Positions 17,664 through 25,478 of a DNA stretch of 40,172 bases are shown one piece after another; within the stretch, counting starts at the first letter, position 1; each line of letters opens with the position of its first letter. The position numbers and the translations under genes are program-made. Source of the DNA: Bacteroidota bacterium (lineage in GTDB: Bacteria > Bacteroidota > Bacteroidia > 2-12-FULL-35-15); NCBI GenBank assembly GCA_003151815.1, contig PLYN01000036.1:1-40172 (forward strand), written 5' to 3'. Under the pieces are notes generated by a model. It ran no database searches. It had not been told where the DNA came from and worked only from the letters and a program-made list of their open reading frames with translations.

Positions 17664-17903
17664 CTATTTTAAAAATGGTCTTAAATATGGTTTTATATCT
17701 TTTTCAAAATAGGAACAGCATGGACCATAAATGTCTGATATAACACTATCCTTTTTTTCATGATAGCTAAGATGTATTAACATATCCTTTTTGCATTTAT
17801 TAGGACAAGATAATTTATTTAAAGTTTCATAAAGATATTTTTTTACATCTTCTAATTCTTCTCTCCCTTTAGTATTAAAGGTATTGCCATTTATTATAAC
17901 CAT
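17664..17903 (-). CDS. Small Cys-containing protein of unknown function
   Basis: A 79-residue protein, last gene before attL. Four cysteines are arranged as CPNKC and, 25 residues later, CC, which could bind a metal ion. There is no signal peptide or membrane segment. I do not recognise a family. It lies beside the left arm-type repeat, where cargo or accessory genes of integrative elements often sit. Confidence 0.55.
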   Translation of the reverse strand: MVIINGNTFNTKGREELEDVKKYLYETLNKLSCPNKCKKDMLIHLSYHEKKDSVISDIYGPCCSYFEKDIKPYLRPFLK

Positions 17904-18075
17904 TGCTTTTATTGTTTTTTAGATTTCTACAAACTTAAATATTAAAATCCAGCACTATTTTAATATTTCAATATTTGTCGTTAAGTATTGATTTTGCTAC
18001 AAGAAAAACATTATTTTTATTTGGAGCACGAAAGCACGAAATAATATTCCAAATTTTAACAACTCATATTTCAAC

Positions 18076-18109
18076 AAAAAAGCCGAACTAAGTTTAGCCC
18101 GGCTTTTTG
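18076..18109 (-). terminator. Intrinsic terminator after the RHH-like gene
   Basis: AAAAAGCCG and CGGCTTTTT arms with a 14-base loop, 22 bases beyond the minus-strand stop at 18131. The A-rich and T-rich ends allow it to act on both strands, separating this gene from the 79-residue gene. Confidence 0.75.
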
Positions 18110-18130
18110 CTTTTTTAAATGGTTATATTT

Positions 18131-18775
18131 TTAAATCTCGGAATCCTTAACTCCGACTATGTCCAATATTTGTGTTGTAAAGTCAGATAAGATAAGCCCA
18201 GTATCAGATTTTAAATTAAGTCTAGAGTAGCCATGTTTTATACCTTTTAAAAGTAGCACGTTTAGAAATTTATTAAAATCGTAATATTCCTTTTGTTTTT
18301 CCGGATCTAGGCTCCTGCATTGATCTTCACGGTATTGCTTTGCGCGATCAAACAACTGTTTTAATTTAGGATCTAATTTTATAATCAAATCGGTTTCATC
18401 ATTGATACCAATGTTTTCCTCTTCCGTTTTTTTAGTTTCTTCTAAAATTATATCTTTTACAGCACTGTTTAATATTAAATGATCTTTTAAAACTGTGTTT
18501 TCCTTGGTTATATTTTTAATCTTTTCTTCATAAATTGTTCTTTCTTCGTCATCCAATGGATTAGATATTACAGACTCATTTGAGTCCACTTTCTTTGGTT
18601 CTGCAAAGATTCTTGTACGAATAAATTCGCTTACTGAAATCCCACGATCTTTGATTGCCATATAGGTAATTTGCGTTTTTTCTTGGGGGCTTACCTGAAA
18701 TGAAATTACTTCTCTTTTGCGTTCAGCATCATTAAGGATAGGTTTTTTTTCTTCTGTTTTTTCTTCTGTTTTCAT
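18131..18775 (-). CDS. Ribbon-helix-helix/MobC-like protein
   Basis: A 214-residue soluble protein. After a charged start, residues about 23-55 (EVISFQVSPQEKTQITYMA, then RGISVSEFIRTRIF) resemble a ribbon-helix-helix domain as in MobC-type mobilisation and plasmid partition proteins. The central part is Glu/Lys-rich and probably coiled coil; the C-terminal 70 residues are a separate unknown domain. No relaxase is nearby, so a mobilisation role is unproven; it may instead bind the adjacent AT-rich region or the iterons. It is preceded by a 524-base non-coding stretch. Confidence 0.55.
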   Translation of the reverse strand: MKTEEKTEEKKPILNDAERKREVISFQVSPQEKTQITYMAIKDRGISVSEFIRTRIFAEPKKVDSNESVISNPLDDEERTIYEEKIKNITKENTVLKDHLILNSAVKDIILEETKKTEEENIGINDETDLIIKLDPKLKQLFDRAKQYREDQCRSLDPEKQKEYYDFNKFLNVLLLKGIKHGYSRLNLKSDTGLILSDFTTQILDIVGVKDSEI

Positions 18776-19299
18776 TTTGTTTTAGATTAAATTATTTTTT
18801 AATCAAAGGTCGTACATCTATAAACACTTGTCAATACTGCATAATTAACCATTATTAAGTTTCTTTATGCTTAATATAATTACATACATCAAATGTGTGT
18901 TTAAAAAAATAAATCGACAATTTGAAAAGATTAAATATTAATTGATATGCATACTTTAAACATTGTTGTATTATTTATTCAATAATCATGTAATATGTTT
19001 GTCTAGGGTTTGTAATTCATTTGTGATAATATTGTAACACATGTTTGATAATGGTTTAATACACCTGTACAATTTTTAAAATAAAGGGTTACATTGTGTT
19101 GCTTTATAAATAGGCATTTTCAAGCATGTTTACAGCAAAAAAATATTAATTAAACGTGTAATAACAATGTAATACAATAAAAAATCAATGTTTTCATGTG
19201 TATTTTTTCTTTATCGGCCAATACAGTCATTTTTATCTATATGATCTTACAGTTAAATTTAACTGTATTTCCGGCGGTACAGATAATAACAACTTTACT
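18776..19299. other. AT-rich non-coding region with 20-base palindrome
   Basis: The 524 bases hold no credible gene. They are very AT-rich with repeated ATGTTT/ACATG-type words (TAATATGTTTG, ACACATGTTTG, AGCATGTTTAC). A perfect 20-base palindrome, TACAGTTAAA followed by its complement, lies at 19248-19267 just past the stop of the 192-residue gene. It may include the promoter for the RHH-like gene, a protein-binding site, or part of an origin. Confidence 0.55.
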
Positions 19300-19878
19300 T
19301 CAGCTAACAACTTTTAAAACCGCCTTAATTTGGCGATTTTCTTTTACTAATTCTATTTTTTGAGGGTATATAACAACAGAAGTATAGATGTAGTCAAGGC
19401 GCACGTTTAAGCTATCAGCTTCGTACATTAATACCGGGTGGTTTTTAGAACAATACATTTCCGATAGGTCAGAACAAATTTTCTTGAGGGAATCAATAAT
19501 AGAATAGAAGTGGGAAAACACAAAACTGTTTCCATTTTCGAAGTGCGAACGATCTACTAATAAATTAAATGAGTTTTCAACTCCGTCAACTCTGTCTTTT
19601 ATTATTCCTTGTAGGTTATTTACTACCGATTTTCTACCAAAGTCAAAATACGGCCATGCGTTGCGATACATTTTAATAACATCGCCAAACAACAAATTAA
19701 GTTCATACATCTTATTGTTTAATTCACGATTAGTTTCAGCAAGAAACGCCTTGGCTTCTTTTCCGTTAGCAAATGAAGCTGAATATCCGTTACCTAAGGA
19801 AACTGAATATTTTAGATTTTCGGTGAAGACTGAAGATTTATCCGGGGGAGTGTAATTTGTTAATTTTATACGTTTCAT
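19300..19878 (-). CDS. Protein of unknown function (192 aa)
   Basis: A soluble, mostly helical 192-residue protein starting MKRIKLTNYTPPDKSSVF; the middle (FLAETNRELNNKMYELNLLFGDVIKMY) looks like long helices, with a beta-rich C-terminus (VRLDYIYTSVVIYPQKIELV). No signal peptide and no motif I recognise. It lies immediately downstream of the iteron-like array, so the array could regulate it as well as act in replication. Confidence 0.6.
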   Translation of the reverse strand: MKRIKLTNYTPPDKSSVFTENLKYSVSLGNGYSASFANGKEAKAFLAETNRELNNKMYELNLLFGDVIKMYRNAWPYFDFGRKSVVNNLQGIIKDRVDGVENSFNLLVDRSHFENGNSFVFSHFYSIIDSLKKICSDLSEMYCSKNHPVLMYEADSLNVRLDYIYTSVVIYPQKIELVKENRQIKAVLKVVS

Positions 19879-19993
19879 GTTTTTGGGTTAAGTGTATTAA
19901 CGGTGTGATAATCTTGTAAGGTAAAAAAAACAAAATGTAAATTGCACGAATCGGGAAATATTTATTTTAAAAAAAATAAACAGAAAAAACACC

Positions 19994-20235
19994 TACTACA
20001 CATACTACAGTTACTACAAAACCGCTCAAACCTTTTCCTGTATTGATTTTAAGTGTGTAGTAACTTGCTTTGTATTTTGTAGTAGCTTCATTAATGTATA
20101 AGGTCTAGTAAATGTAATATGTAGTAATTGTAGTAACTTGTAGTAACTTGTAGTAACTTTCTTTTTTTATAGTTACTACACCTATAATTATTGCTATTAA
20201 TGGTGTTTAATGGTTTTGTAGTAACTGTAGTAGAT
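19994..20235. repeat. Iteron-like GTAGTAACTT array, candidate replication origin
   Basis: At least nine copies or close variants of GTAGTAACTT occur within about 240 bases. On the plus strand they start at 20057, 20079 (one change), 20121 (variant), 20130, 20140, 20150, 20218 and 20227 (variant); the last three of the central group are spaced exactly 10 bases. Inverted copies are at 20009-20017 and 20171-20179, plus two shorter TACTACA half-units at 19994 and 20003. The 20150 and 20171 copies form an inverted pair around a T-rich loop. The array lies directly after the primase-helicase gene, as iterons lie by rep genes. An operator role is an alternative. Confidence 0.75.
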
Positions 20236-20253
20236 ATATTCAAATATTTATAA

Positions 20254-22290
20254 TTAAATTTTAGTTAGATAATATCCTTTTATGGGAATAGCCCCTGTCA
20301 CTTTTCTTTTTTGTTCTTTTAAAAACTTAAGACTGGTTAGGGCTTTCCCCATTTTATAACAATTCAACGACCTATATCTTTGGTTTAGACCTTCTAAATA
20401 ACTAATAACGTCATTTGAGCTCATAAACTCTCCAAATGCTATATCGTCCTTTGAAGGCTCTCTAAAAAACTCTTTTAAAGCTGCCATTTCAGGAGTTTCT
20501 ATTTTGTATTGCTCGTTATTATTTTCCATTTGAACTAGCTCCTCTTTTGAAATTTCGCATATATAGTCTTCTTTGTAAAGATGTAATATTTGCGACCATA
20601 GGTTATCTATATTAAAATCATTCGAATAATTAAAGTTTATGGTTTCAATGGGGAAAATCATCCACCTCACGTTGCCCGTGTGATCTGTTAAAAACTCACT
20701 ATTATTTGTACTTCCTACAAAGCTTGCTCGCCTCGGTTCTGATTTTGTGTTTCGCTCAAATGGTCGCCTCAGGTTAATAGATTGTTTTGATATAAATGTT
20801 TTTAGTTTATCGTTATCCTCTTTTCCAATGTTTGCCAACTCATCCATATTAATAATAAAATTTTGAGAAAGACTTATTTCGCCGTCCTTACTTCTAAAGT
20901 CGGGGTTTTCTGTATAAAATTTCTCTAAGATATTTGGGACTAAATGCCTTAAAAATGTCGTTTTACCATCGTTTTGCTTTCCGACCATAACAAACATTTG
21001 TTTGTTGAAATACTTAGGTTCAAATACACATTTTACGGTTCTTACGCACCATTTTGTAAAATGCTTTTTTATATCTAAATTCCCTTTATATGTGAGGTAT
21101 TCAATATATTTTTTTGCATAATCTGTAACTTTATCCCAAAGAGGTAAATTATTGAAATATTCAATAATTGGATTGTAGGAACTCATAAAACTACTTTTAA
21201 GAATAGCCTCAAAATCAGCCTTTTTAAAACCTATATTTCTTTCCCGTAAATGGCAATAAATGTCAGGCTCTCTTAATTCTTCATATAAATCATGTTCTTT
21301 TAATTTATACTCTAACTCGTTCCGGACCTCATTATATCGGAAATCCCAAGTTTTTTGTAAATACTCTCTTAGTATTATAAAATCATTTTTGACCCTGTTA
21401 TTTTTGTTTTCTTCGATCTTAATTATAGTGTTTTTTTCTAGCAAATTCACCTTTGATTTAATTGTTGGTCTTAACCCTTCAATTATGGCATCTGCCAAAT
21501 CAAAGCCGTCTGTTTTGTTGGGAAATAGATGTATTATTTTGTAGTTCAACTCATACGCAGATAGTTTTTTTATTGTGCTGTTTTCTCTCCCTGCTATATC
21601 CGCATCACTTAAATAAAAAATTTGTCGCCCAAAAAGCACCTCAATTTTTTCGTCTGTTAATTTGTTAGCTCCCCCGGTTGCAAGCCAATCAAATTGAGGA
21701 TAAAAAAAACTTGCTATAACAGCCGTTTTTTCGCTTTCAACAACGCAAATAGTTTTATCAGGGCTCAATAGGTGTTCGCCAAATAAACAAAGTGGGTATT
21801 TAGTCCCCGGTTTTGCTTTTAGGGAATAAGGCACTTTTTCTTTGTTTCGTTTACCATTTTCGGAGTATTCAATATGAACTATATTAAAAAACTGTTGGTC
21901 TTTATTCTGATAAACAAAGGCTGTTTTGTCTTCAATCGTTCCGCAATTCCATTTTAAAAAATGTTCATCCGTTATCTTTAATGTTTCTGTTGTTTTACAG
22001 AATTGATGAAAGTTTGATCTTTGATTTTCAATAGTAGCCTTACAAAATTGATTAGTCGGATAAACTGTTATAACCTTTGGCTCTAAAGGCTTCAACATTT
22101 CAGTTTGAGGGCTTATTTCAGAATTTGGGTAGAAGTTTGCCCCGCATTCATTTACCCGGTCGCAAATGCCAAATTCTTTGCTTGCATTTTGGTAGTATCT
22201 GAATACCTTTTGCTTTTTGCACTGTGGACAAGTTCCTTTTATGGCCGGGTGTTTCTCCAGTTGGAATTTATATATTCCTGTTTTTTGCAT
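20254..22290 (-). CDS. Zinc-ribbon/TOPRIM primase-like protein fused to VirE-family ATPase
   Basis: A 678-residue protein in three parts. Residues 1-55 have a Cys4 zinc ribbon (Cys21, Cys24, Cys43, Cys49). Residues about 178-270 form a TOPRIM-like domain with VVESEKTA (Glu185/Glu187), LATGGA and YLSDADIAG (Asp229/Asp231). From about 320 a VirE/VapE-type AAA+ ATPase follows, with Walker A GKQNDGKTT near 435, INMDELANI as Walker B, and the conserved LRRPFERN and NNSEFLTD segments. This is the architecture of a replicative primase-helicase. A hairpin separates it from the small gene upstream and the iteron array lies just downstream. Probably it initiates replication of the excised element. Confidence 0.8.
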   Translation of the reverse strand: MQKTGIYKFQLEKHPAIKGTCPQCKKQKVFRYYQNASKEFGICDRVNECGANFYPNSEISPQTEMLKPLEPKVITVYPTNQFCKATIENQRSNFHQFCKTTETLKITDEHFLKWNCGTIEDKTAFVYQNKDQQFFNIVHIEYSENGKRNKEKVPYSLKAKPGTKYPLCLFGEHLLSPDKTICVVESEKTAVIASFFYPQFDWLATGGANKLTDEKIEVLFGRQIFYLSDADIAGRENSTIKKLSAYELNYKIIHLFPNKTDGFDLADAIIEGLRPTIKSKVNLLEKNTIIKIEENKNNRVKNDFIILREYLQKTWDFRYNEVRNELEYKLKEHDLYEELREPDIYCHLRERNIGFKKADFEAILKSSFMSSYNPIIEYFNNLPLWDKVTDYAKKYIEYLTYKGNLDIKKHFTKWCVRTVKCVFEPKYFNKQMFVMVGKQNDGKTTFLRHLVPNILEKFYTENPDFRSKDGEISLSQNFIINMDELANIGKEDNDKLKTFISKQSINLRRPFERNTKSEPRRASFVGSTNNSEFLTDHTGNVRWMIFPIETINFNYSNDFNIDNLWSQILHLYKEDYICEISKEELVQMENNNEQYKIETPEMAALKEFFREPSKDDIAFGEFMSSNDVISYLEGLNQRYRSLNCYKMGKALTSLKFLKEQKRKVTGAIPIKGYYLTKI

Positions 22291-22306
22291 AAATATAGTT
22301 TGATAA

Positions 22307-22328
22307 AAGCCCCCATTAACGGGGGCTT
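22307..22328 (-). terminator. Hairpin between the small gene and the primase gene
   Basis: AAGCCCCC and GGGGGCTT arms with a 6-base loop, starting 5 bases past the stop at 22333. The T-tract on the minus strand is short, so it may attenuate rather than stop transcription into the primase gene. Confidence 0.6.
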
Positions 22329-22332
22329 GTGG

Positions 22333-22620
22333 TTAGGATTTTTTTGCAACTTTTAAGGGGGAAGACTCTGAACTTTCCAATTGTTTTCCCATTTGTTCAT
22401 AGAAGCCGTATAGGCGGTGAAAATGAAACACACAATCTTTTTGTTTTTGATCTAGTTCATCTCCTAATGATTGTACATAAGCCATAAACATCCAAAAAGT
22501 TTCATCTTTTAACCGTTCTATGGAACTGTTAAATATAAGATCCTTGTCTATTAATGCTATTAGGCTTTCCTTGTCGACTTTTTCAATGTCCGACTTCCAT
22601 ACTTCTGAATTTTTTTTCAT
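22333..22620 (-). CDS. Small helical protein of unknown function (95 aa)
   Basis: A 95-residue soluble protein predicted to be mainly helical (SLIALIDKDLIFNSSIERLKDE; WMFMAYVQSLGDELDQKQKD). I do not recognise a family. It lies between the two VirE-type genes, which suggests a replication accessory role. Confidence 0.55.
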   Translation of the reverse strand: MKKNSEVWKSDIEKVDKESLIALIDKDLIFNSSIERLKDETFWMFMAYVQSLGDELDQKQKDCVFHFHRLYGFYEQMGKQLESSESSPLKVAKKS

Positions 22621-22661
22621 AACTTTGTTTTTTTAGATTGGTTAATTTATTTAACTAATTG

Positions 22662-22692
22662 CTCCTCTTTGTGCTTCCCGGCTTGAGAGGAG
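22662..22692. terminator. Hairpin after the first VirE-type gene
   Basis: CTCCTCT (22662-22668) pairs with AGAGGAG (22686-22692). It lies 4 bases past the minus-strand stop at 22696. The T-tract is on the plus strand, so termination of the minus-strand operon is doubtful; an RNA-processing or attenuating hairpin is equally possible. Confidence 0.4.
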
Positions 22693-22695
22693 TTT

Positions 22696-23973
22696 TTATT
22701 TTTGGTGTTCTGTATCAGTTATTAGTTTTACACTATATACCCATGATGTTTTCCCATTTTCAGTACGTTGCCATTTTTCGTAACCCAATTTTACAAGTGC
22801 CTCACCAATTTTTTTATCATTCAAATCAACGCCTTTGTTCTTTTTAATATAATTTTTAATCATATCATTTGTATAGTAATTGGTTGCCTGTGATCTGTTT
22901 TGAGGTTTTTCGAAAACTTCTTGTATAAAGAATACTGCTGTATCCAAACTTGGTGTTACGTGGAAATATTTGTTTTCTTCAATTAATTCCTGTACTTCAT
23001 CACTATTGAAATTGTAAATAAAACAGCTTTTAAACAACGAATACGCTTGCTCCCATACTTTATCCATGTCAATTGATTTGGCTTCGTTGATATTAATATC
23101 TATCACTTCAAAGGGTAGAAATCTACGTGAGCCTGAAGGATCAGTTAAAAATTCATTGCCGTTTACGGATGCCATAAAACTTGCGTTGTGAGGGTGTTCA
23201 GAAATGAAAGGGTCATAAGGCCTACGATATTTTACAGATGGTGCGGTAATTAGGCTTTTTAATTTGTTTTCGTCTTCTTTGTTTAATTGACGTAATTGGT
23301 CATCAATATTTATAAAAAGGAACTCGGCGAGGTAGGATAGAGCATCTTTGCTATTCGGGTCAATATTACCGGTATAAATATAAGATTGAAGTTTTTTTGG
23401 CGCAAGATTATTAAGCCATGTTGTTTTAAATTTCCCTTGATGCCCGGTTAAAACTAAACATGTATGGTTTTGACAATTATTGTCATCCATTGCGTTAGCT
23501 ACAACAGCAACCAACCATCTAGTTAAACACTTTTCCCATTTACTATTATTTTCAACAATTACTGTTTTTGCGAGTTTTTCAATATAATTCACAGATCCGG
23601 GATTAGAGGTTTTATGTTCCGGGAGACTTTCAAAATATTCCCTGATCGGATTTATTTTTGGTGAATAGTCGCTATTCATTAACTGGTAAAGCTTATTTAA
23701 ACCTATTTCTATATGGTTTCTTTCAAGTTCACAAACAAGTGTGTTCAATTTGTTTTTATTCACATGCTCAAAGATGTTTGTTGTGCTGTTTTTTTCTCTC
23801 ATTTCCGTTTGGCCCTTAACAGTATTATATCGAAATACATATTTCGCGTTAAGATAATTTTCAGCCAATTGGAAATTGGAAGTGTGAGTTTGTTGTAATT
23901 TGATTTTGGCTTTTTGTAATAGTGCGTTCATGGGAGTTTCGTTTTTTAAGTTGTTTATATTAAATTTTTTCAT
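22696..23973 (-). CDS. VirE/VapE-family ATPase
   Basis: A 425-residue protein with VirE-type ATPase domain. It shares with the element's 678-residue protein the motifs FRYN, INPIREYFESLP, FINIDDQLR, VKYRRPYDP and NGNEFLTDPSGSRRF, so the two are paralogues. The P-loop reads GHQGKFKTT (177-185), with Phe where Gly normally precedes Lys; this may be a family variant or loss of ATPase activity. The first gene overlaps its start by 14 bases, indicating coupling with the excisionase-like gene. It is likely a helicase-like replication protein of the element. Confidence 0.8.
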   Translation of the reverse strand: MKKFNINNLKNETPMNALLQKAKIKLQQTHTSNFQLAENYLNAKYVFRYNTVKGQTEMREKNSTTNIFEHVNKNKLNTLVCELERNHIEIGLNKLYQLMNSDYSPKINPIREYFESLPEHKTSNPGSVNYIEKLAKTVIVENNSKWEKCLTRWLVAVVANAMDDNNCQNHTCLVLTGHQGKFKTTWLNNLAPKKLQSYIYTGNIDPNSKDALSYLAEFLFINIDDQLRQLNKEDENKLKSLITAPSVKYRRPYDPFISEHPHNASFMASVNGNEFLTDPSGSRRFLPFEVIDININEAKSIDMDKVWEQAYSLFKSCFIYNFNSDEVQELIEENKYFHVTPSLDTAVFFIQEVFEKPQNRSQATNYYTNDMIKNYIKKNKGVDLNDKKIGEALVKLGYEKWQRTENGKTSWVYSVKLITDTEHQK

Positions 23974-24205
23974 TTAACCCTAAAAGGTTTATTACGTCCT
24001 GTTTTTTGTAATAGCACCTACATTGTTGTGCTACTCCCACCTTTTTAACTGGTAGTTTCCCACCCTTTACATACCTATCAATTGTCGAGGAATGGACTTG
24101 CAATAGTTTTGCAACTTCTTTTTTTGTAATTAAGCCTAATTCCTCTAAAAGGATTTCGTCCCTCGTGGATAGCTCTTTTTTTTCTACATTTGTTTCCGTT
24201 TTCAT
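23960..24205 (-). CDS. Excisionase-like HTH DNA-binding protein
   Basis: An 81-residue protein with a MerR/HTH_17-type helix-turn-helix: LITKKEVAKLLQVHSSTIDRYVKGGKLPVKKVG, then the wing residues QCRCYYKKQDVINLL. Proteins of this type act as excisionases or small regulators in integrative elements. It is first in the replication operon and overlaps the VirE-type gene by 14 bases. It is divergent from the XRE gene, as in phage and satellite switches. Two roles, Xis and activator, cannot be told apart. Confidence 0.75.
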   Translation of the reverse strand: MKTETNVEKKELSTRDEILLEELGLITKKEVAKLLQVHSSTIDRYVKGGKLPVKKVGVAQQCRCYYKKQDVINLLGLNEKI

Positions 24206-24246
24206 TTGTTTGTTTAATTTATGATAAATATTAATTAATTACATGA

Positions 24247-24279
24247 CAAATGTATATTAAAATGATGTTAATATATCAA
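24247..24279 (-). promoter_or_regulatory. Promoter with embedded palindromic operator, xis-VirE operon
   Basis: On the minus strand TTG (24279-24277) and TACATTTG (24254-24247, matching TAnnTTTG) are 22 bases apart, in range for a Bacteroidota promoter. The gap is filled by a perfect inverted repeat: TATATTAA (24253-24260), 7 bases, TTAATATA (24268-24275). A repressor bound there would block the polymerase. The XRE protein encoded divergently is the obvious candidate. Confidence 0.7.
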
Positions 24280-24336
24280 AATGAGTACTAAAAAAGATAT
24301 AAACAATTCTATTTCCTTTATTATCAACCTTTACAA

Positions 24337-24843
24337 ATGGTAAGTGTTAACAAAAAAATTATTGATTATATAAGAGAAAACAAAATTTCTCAGTCAGACA
24401 TTGCAAAAAAAACGGGAATAGCGCAATCAAATCTCAATAGACTTTTAAATTCAGACGATTTAAGAGTTTCACATTTAATACAAATTACAAAGGCTTTGGA
24501 GTTGCCTGTCACTTATTTTTTTGATGGTAAGGAACATATAAGTAATGAAGAAATAGAAGGGTATAAAAAGCGTATTAATGAATTAGAATATTTTATGTCT
24601 ATTGCCAAAAGACACGAAGAGGAAAAATTGTTTATTGCTTTTTCTCAAATATTAGATGTTGAATTTAAAAACATTAAAAAGGAAACAAAAAAGGTTCTTA
24701 TAAGCCAATTAAGTGAAGACATTAATAGCATGAAAGAATTCAGAGATCATTTTAGTGTTATTCATATTAATGATTTTAGTAAAGAGGTAATTATAGATTT
24801 GATCAAAAAAATGATAAAAGAAATTGAGAAAAAAAAACCGTAA
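24337..24843 (+). CDS. XRE-family transcriptional regulator
   Basis: A 168-residue protein with an HTH_3 domain at the N-terminus (IDYIRENKISQSDIAKKTGIAQSNLNRLLNS) and a helical, charged C-terminal part that may mediate dimerisation. It is the only plus-strand gene of the element and points away from the excisionase-like gene. I infer that it is the master repressor of the xis-replication operon, acting at the palindrome in the intergenic region. No autoprotease Ser-Lys motif (LexA/CI type) is evident, so relief by a phage-encoded antirepressor or similar is conceivable. Confidence 0.8.
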   Translation: MVSVNKKIIDYIRENKISQSDIAKKTGIAQSNLNRLLNSDDLRVSHLIQITKALELPVTYFFDGKEHISNEEIEGYKKRINELEYFMSIAKRHEEEKLFIAFSQILDVEFKNIKKETKKVLISQLSEDINSMKEFRDHFSVIHINDFSKEVIIDLIKKMIKEIEKKKP

Positions 24844-24862
24844 CAAGCATTACGGTTTTTTT
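24831..24862 (+). terminator. Intrinsic terminator of the XRE gene
   Basis: AAAAAACCGTAA and TTACGGTTTTTT arms, loop CAAGCA. The stem overlaps the last codons and stop of the regulator gene and ends in a T-run. Confidence 0.85.
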
Positions 24863-24957
24863 GTTAAATACTAAACGTGGCTTTTTTAACACTCCACTTT
24901 AAAGGCTTTATTGGTGGTGGGCTTCTTTCGTTTTTTATTTAACGTGCCTTATAATTG

Positions 24958-25293
24958 TTATACAATCTTTATACTGCGTGTTGCCTTAATTTTTTTAACA
25001 CTCCTACTTGAATGTACTAAGGTTAATATTTCTACTCTTTCGATGGTAATTCTATAAATAACAAGGTATTTACCAAAAATAATATTGCGGTATATTTTGC
25101 CTTTGGTTGGTAAGTGTTTACATTCGGGGTGTAGGTCGTACTGGTATTCTAATTCCAATAATATTTTTTTGAGGCGTTCAAAAAACAGATCCGCTAAAAA
25201 TTCGCCAAAAGCATCGGAGCCATAGTTGTATATTTCACGACGTTTTTGCTTAAACGTTTCCGACTGAATTACTTTTTTCGTGTTTTTTTCCAT
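24958..25293 (-). CDS. RelE/ParE-family toxin
   Basis: A 111-residue RelE/ParE-superfamily protein recognised by the spacing of YNYGSDAFGEFLADLFFERL, PTKGKIYRNIIFGKYLVIYRI and VEILTLVHSSRSVKKI. RelE members cut mRNA at the ribosome; ParE members poison gyrase. The sequence alone does not separate them. Its start overlaps the 3' end of a short upstream gene by 25 bases, the usual antitoxin-toxin layout. It probably stabilises the element in the genome. Confidence 0.8.
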   Translation of the reverse strand: MEKNTKKVIQSETFKQKRREIYNYGSDAFGEFLADLFFERLKKILLELEYQYDLHPECKHLPTKGKIYRNIIFGKYLVIYRITIERVEILTLVHSSRSVKKIKATRSIKIV

Positions 25294-25436
25294 TCTTCAA
25301 ATTCTCTGTTTCCCTCTTCTAAAGTCACAAACGGGCCTTTTTCGGCTTCTTTTATGTGTGCTTCAAATTCTGCCTGTGTCATAGGTTTGCCGGGTAAGGC
25401 ATAACTATCTTTTGTTTTTTCTTTTACAGCTTTCAT
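25269..25436 (-). CDS. Small antitoxin of the RelE/ParE module
   Basis: A 55-residue gene too short for usual gene finding. It starts MKAVKEKTKDSYALPGKPMT and ends EEWKKTRKK, and overlaps the toxin start by 25 bases in another frame. It is highly charged with a central ITAL-like segment PMTQAEFEAHIKEAEKG, consistent with antitoxin tails that wrap the toxin. No clear DNA-binding domain is visible. Identification rests mainly on size, charge and overlap. Confidence 0.75.
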   Translation of the reverse strand: MKAVKEKTKDSYALPGKPMTQAEFEAHIKEAEKGPFVTLEEGNREFEEWKKTRKK

Positions 25437-25478
25437 TATTTATGGTTTTTTGTATCCACTACAAATTTAATGAAATAA

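Noticed and set aside
18131..18775. Relaxase or conjugation gene
   Set aside because: Only an RHH-like domain is seen; there is no relaxase His or Tyr motif and no coupling protein nearby.
19994..20235. Repeat array as a CRISPR
   Set aside because: Units are only 9-10 bases, in both orientations, with no spacers of uniform length and no cas genes.
22105..22356. Plus-strand frame over the primase gene start
   Set aside because: A shadow of the well-supported minus-strand gene, with no family motifs.
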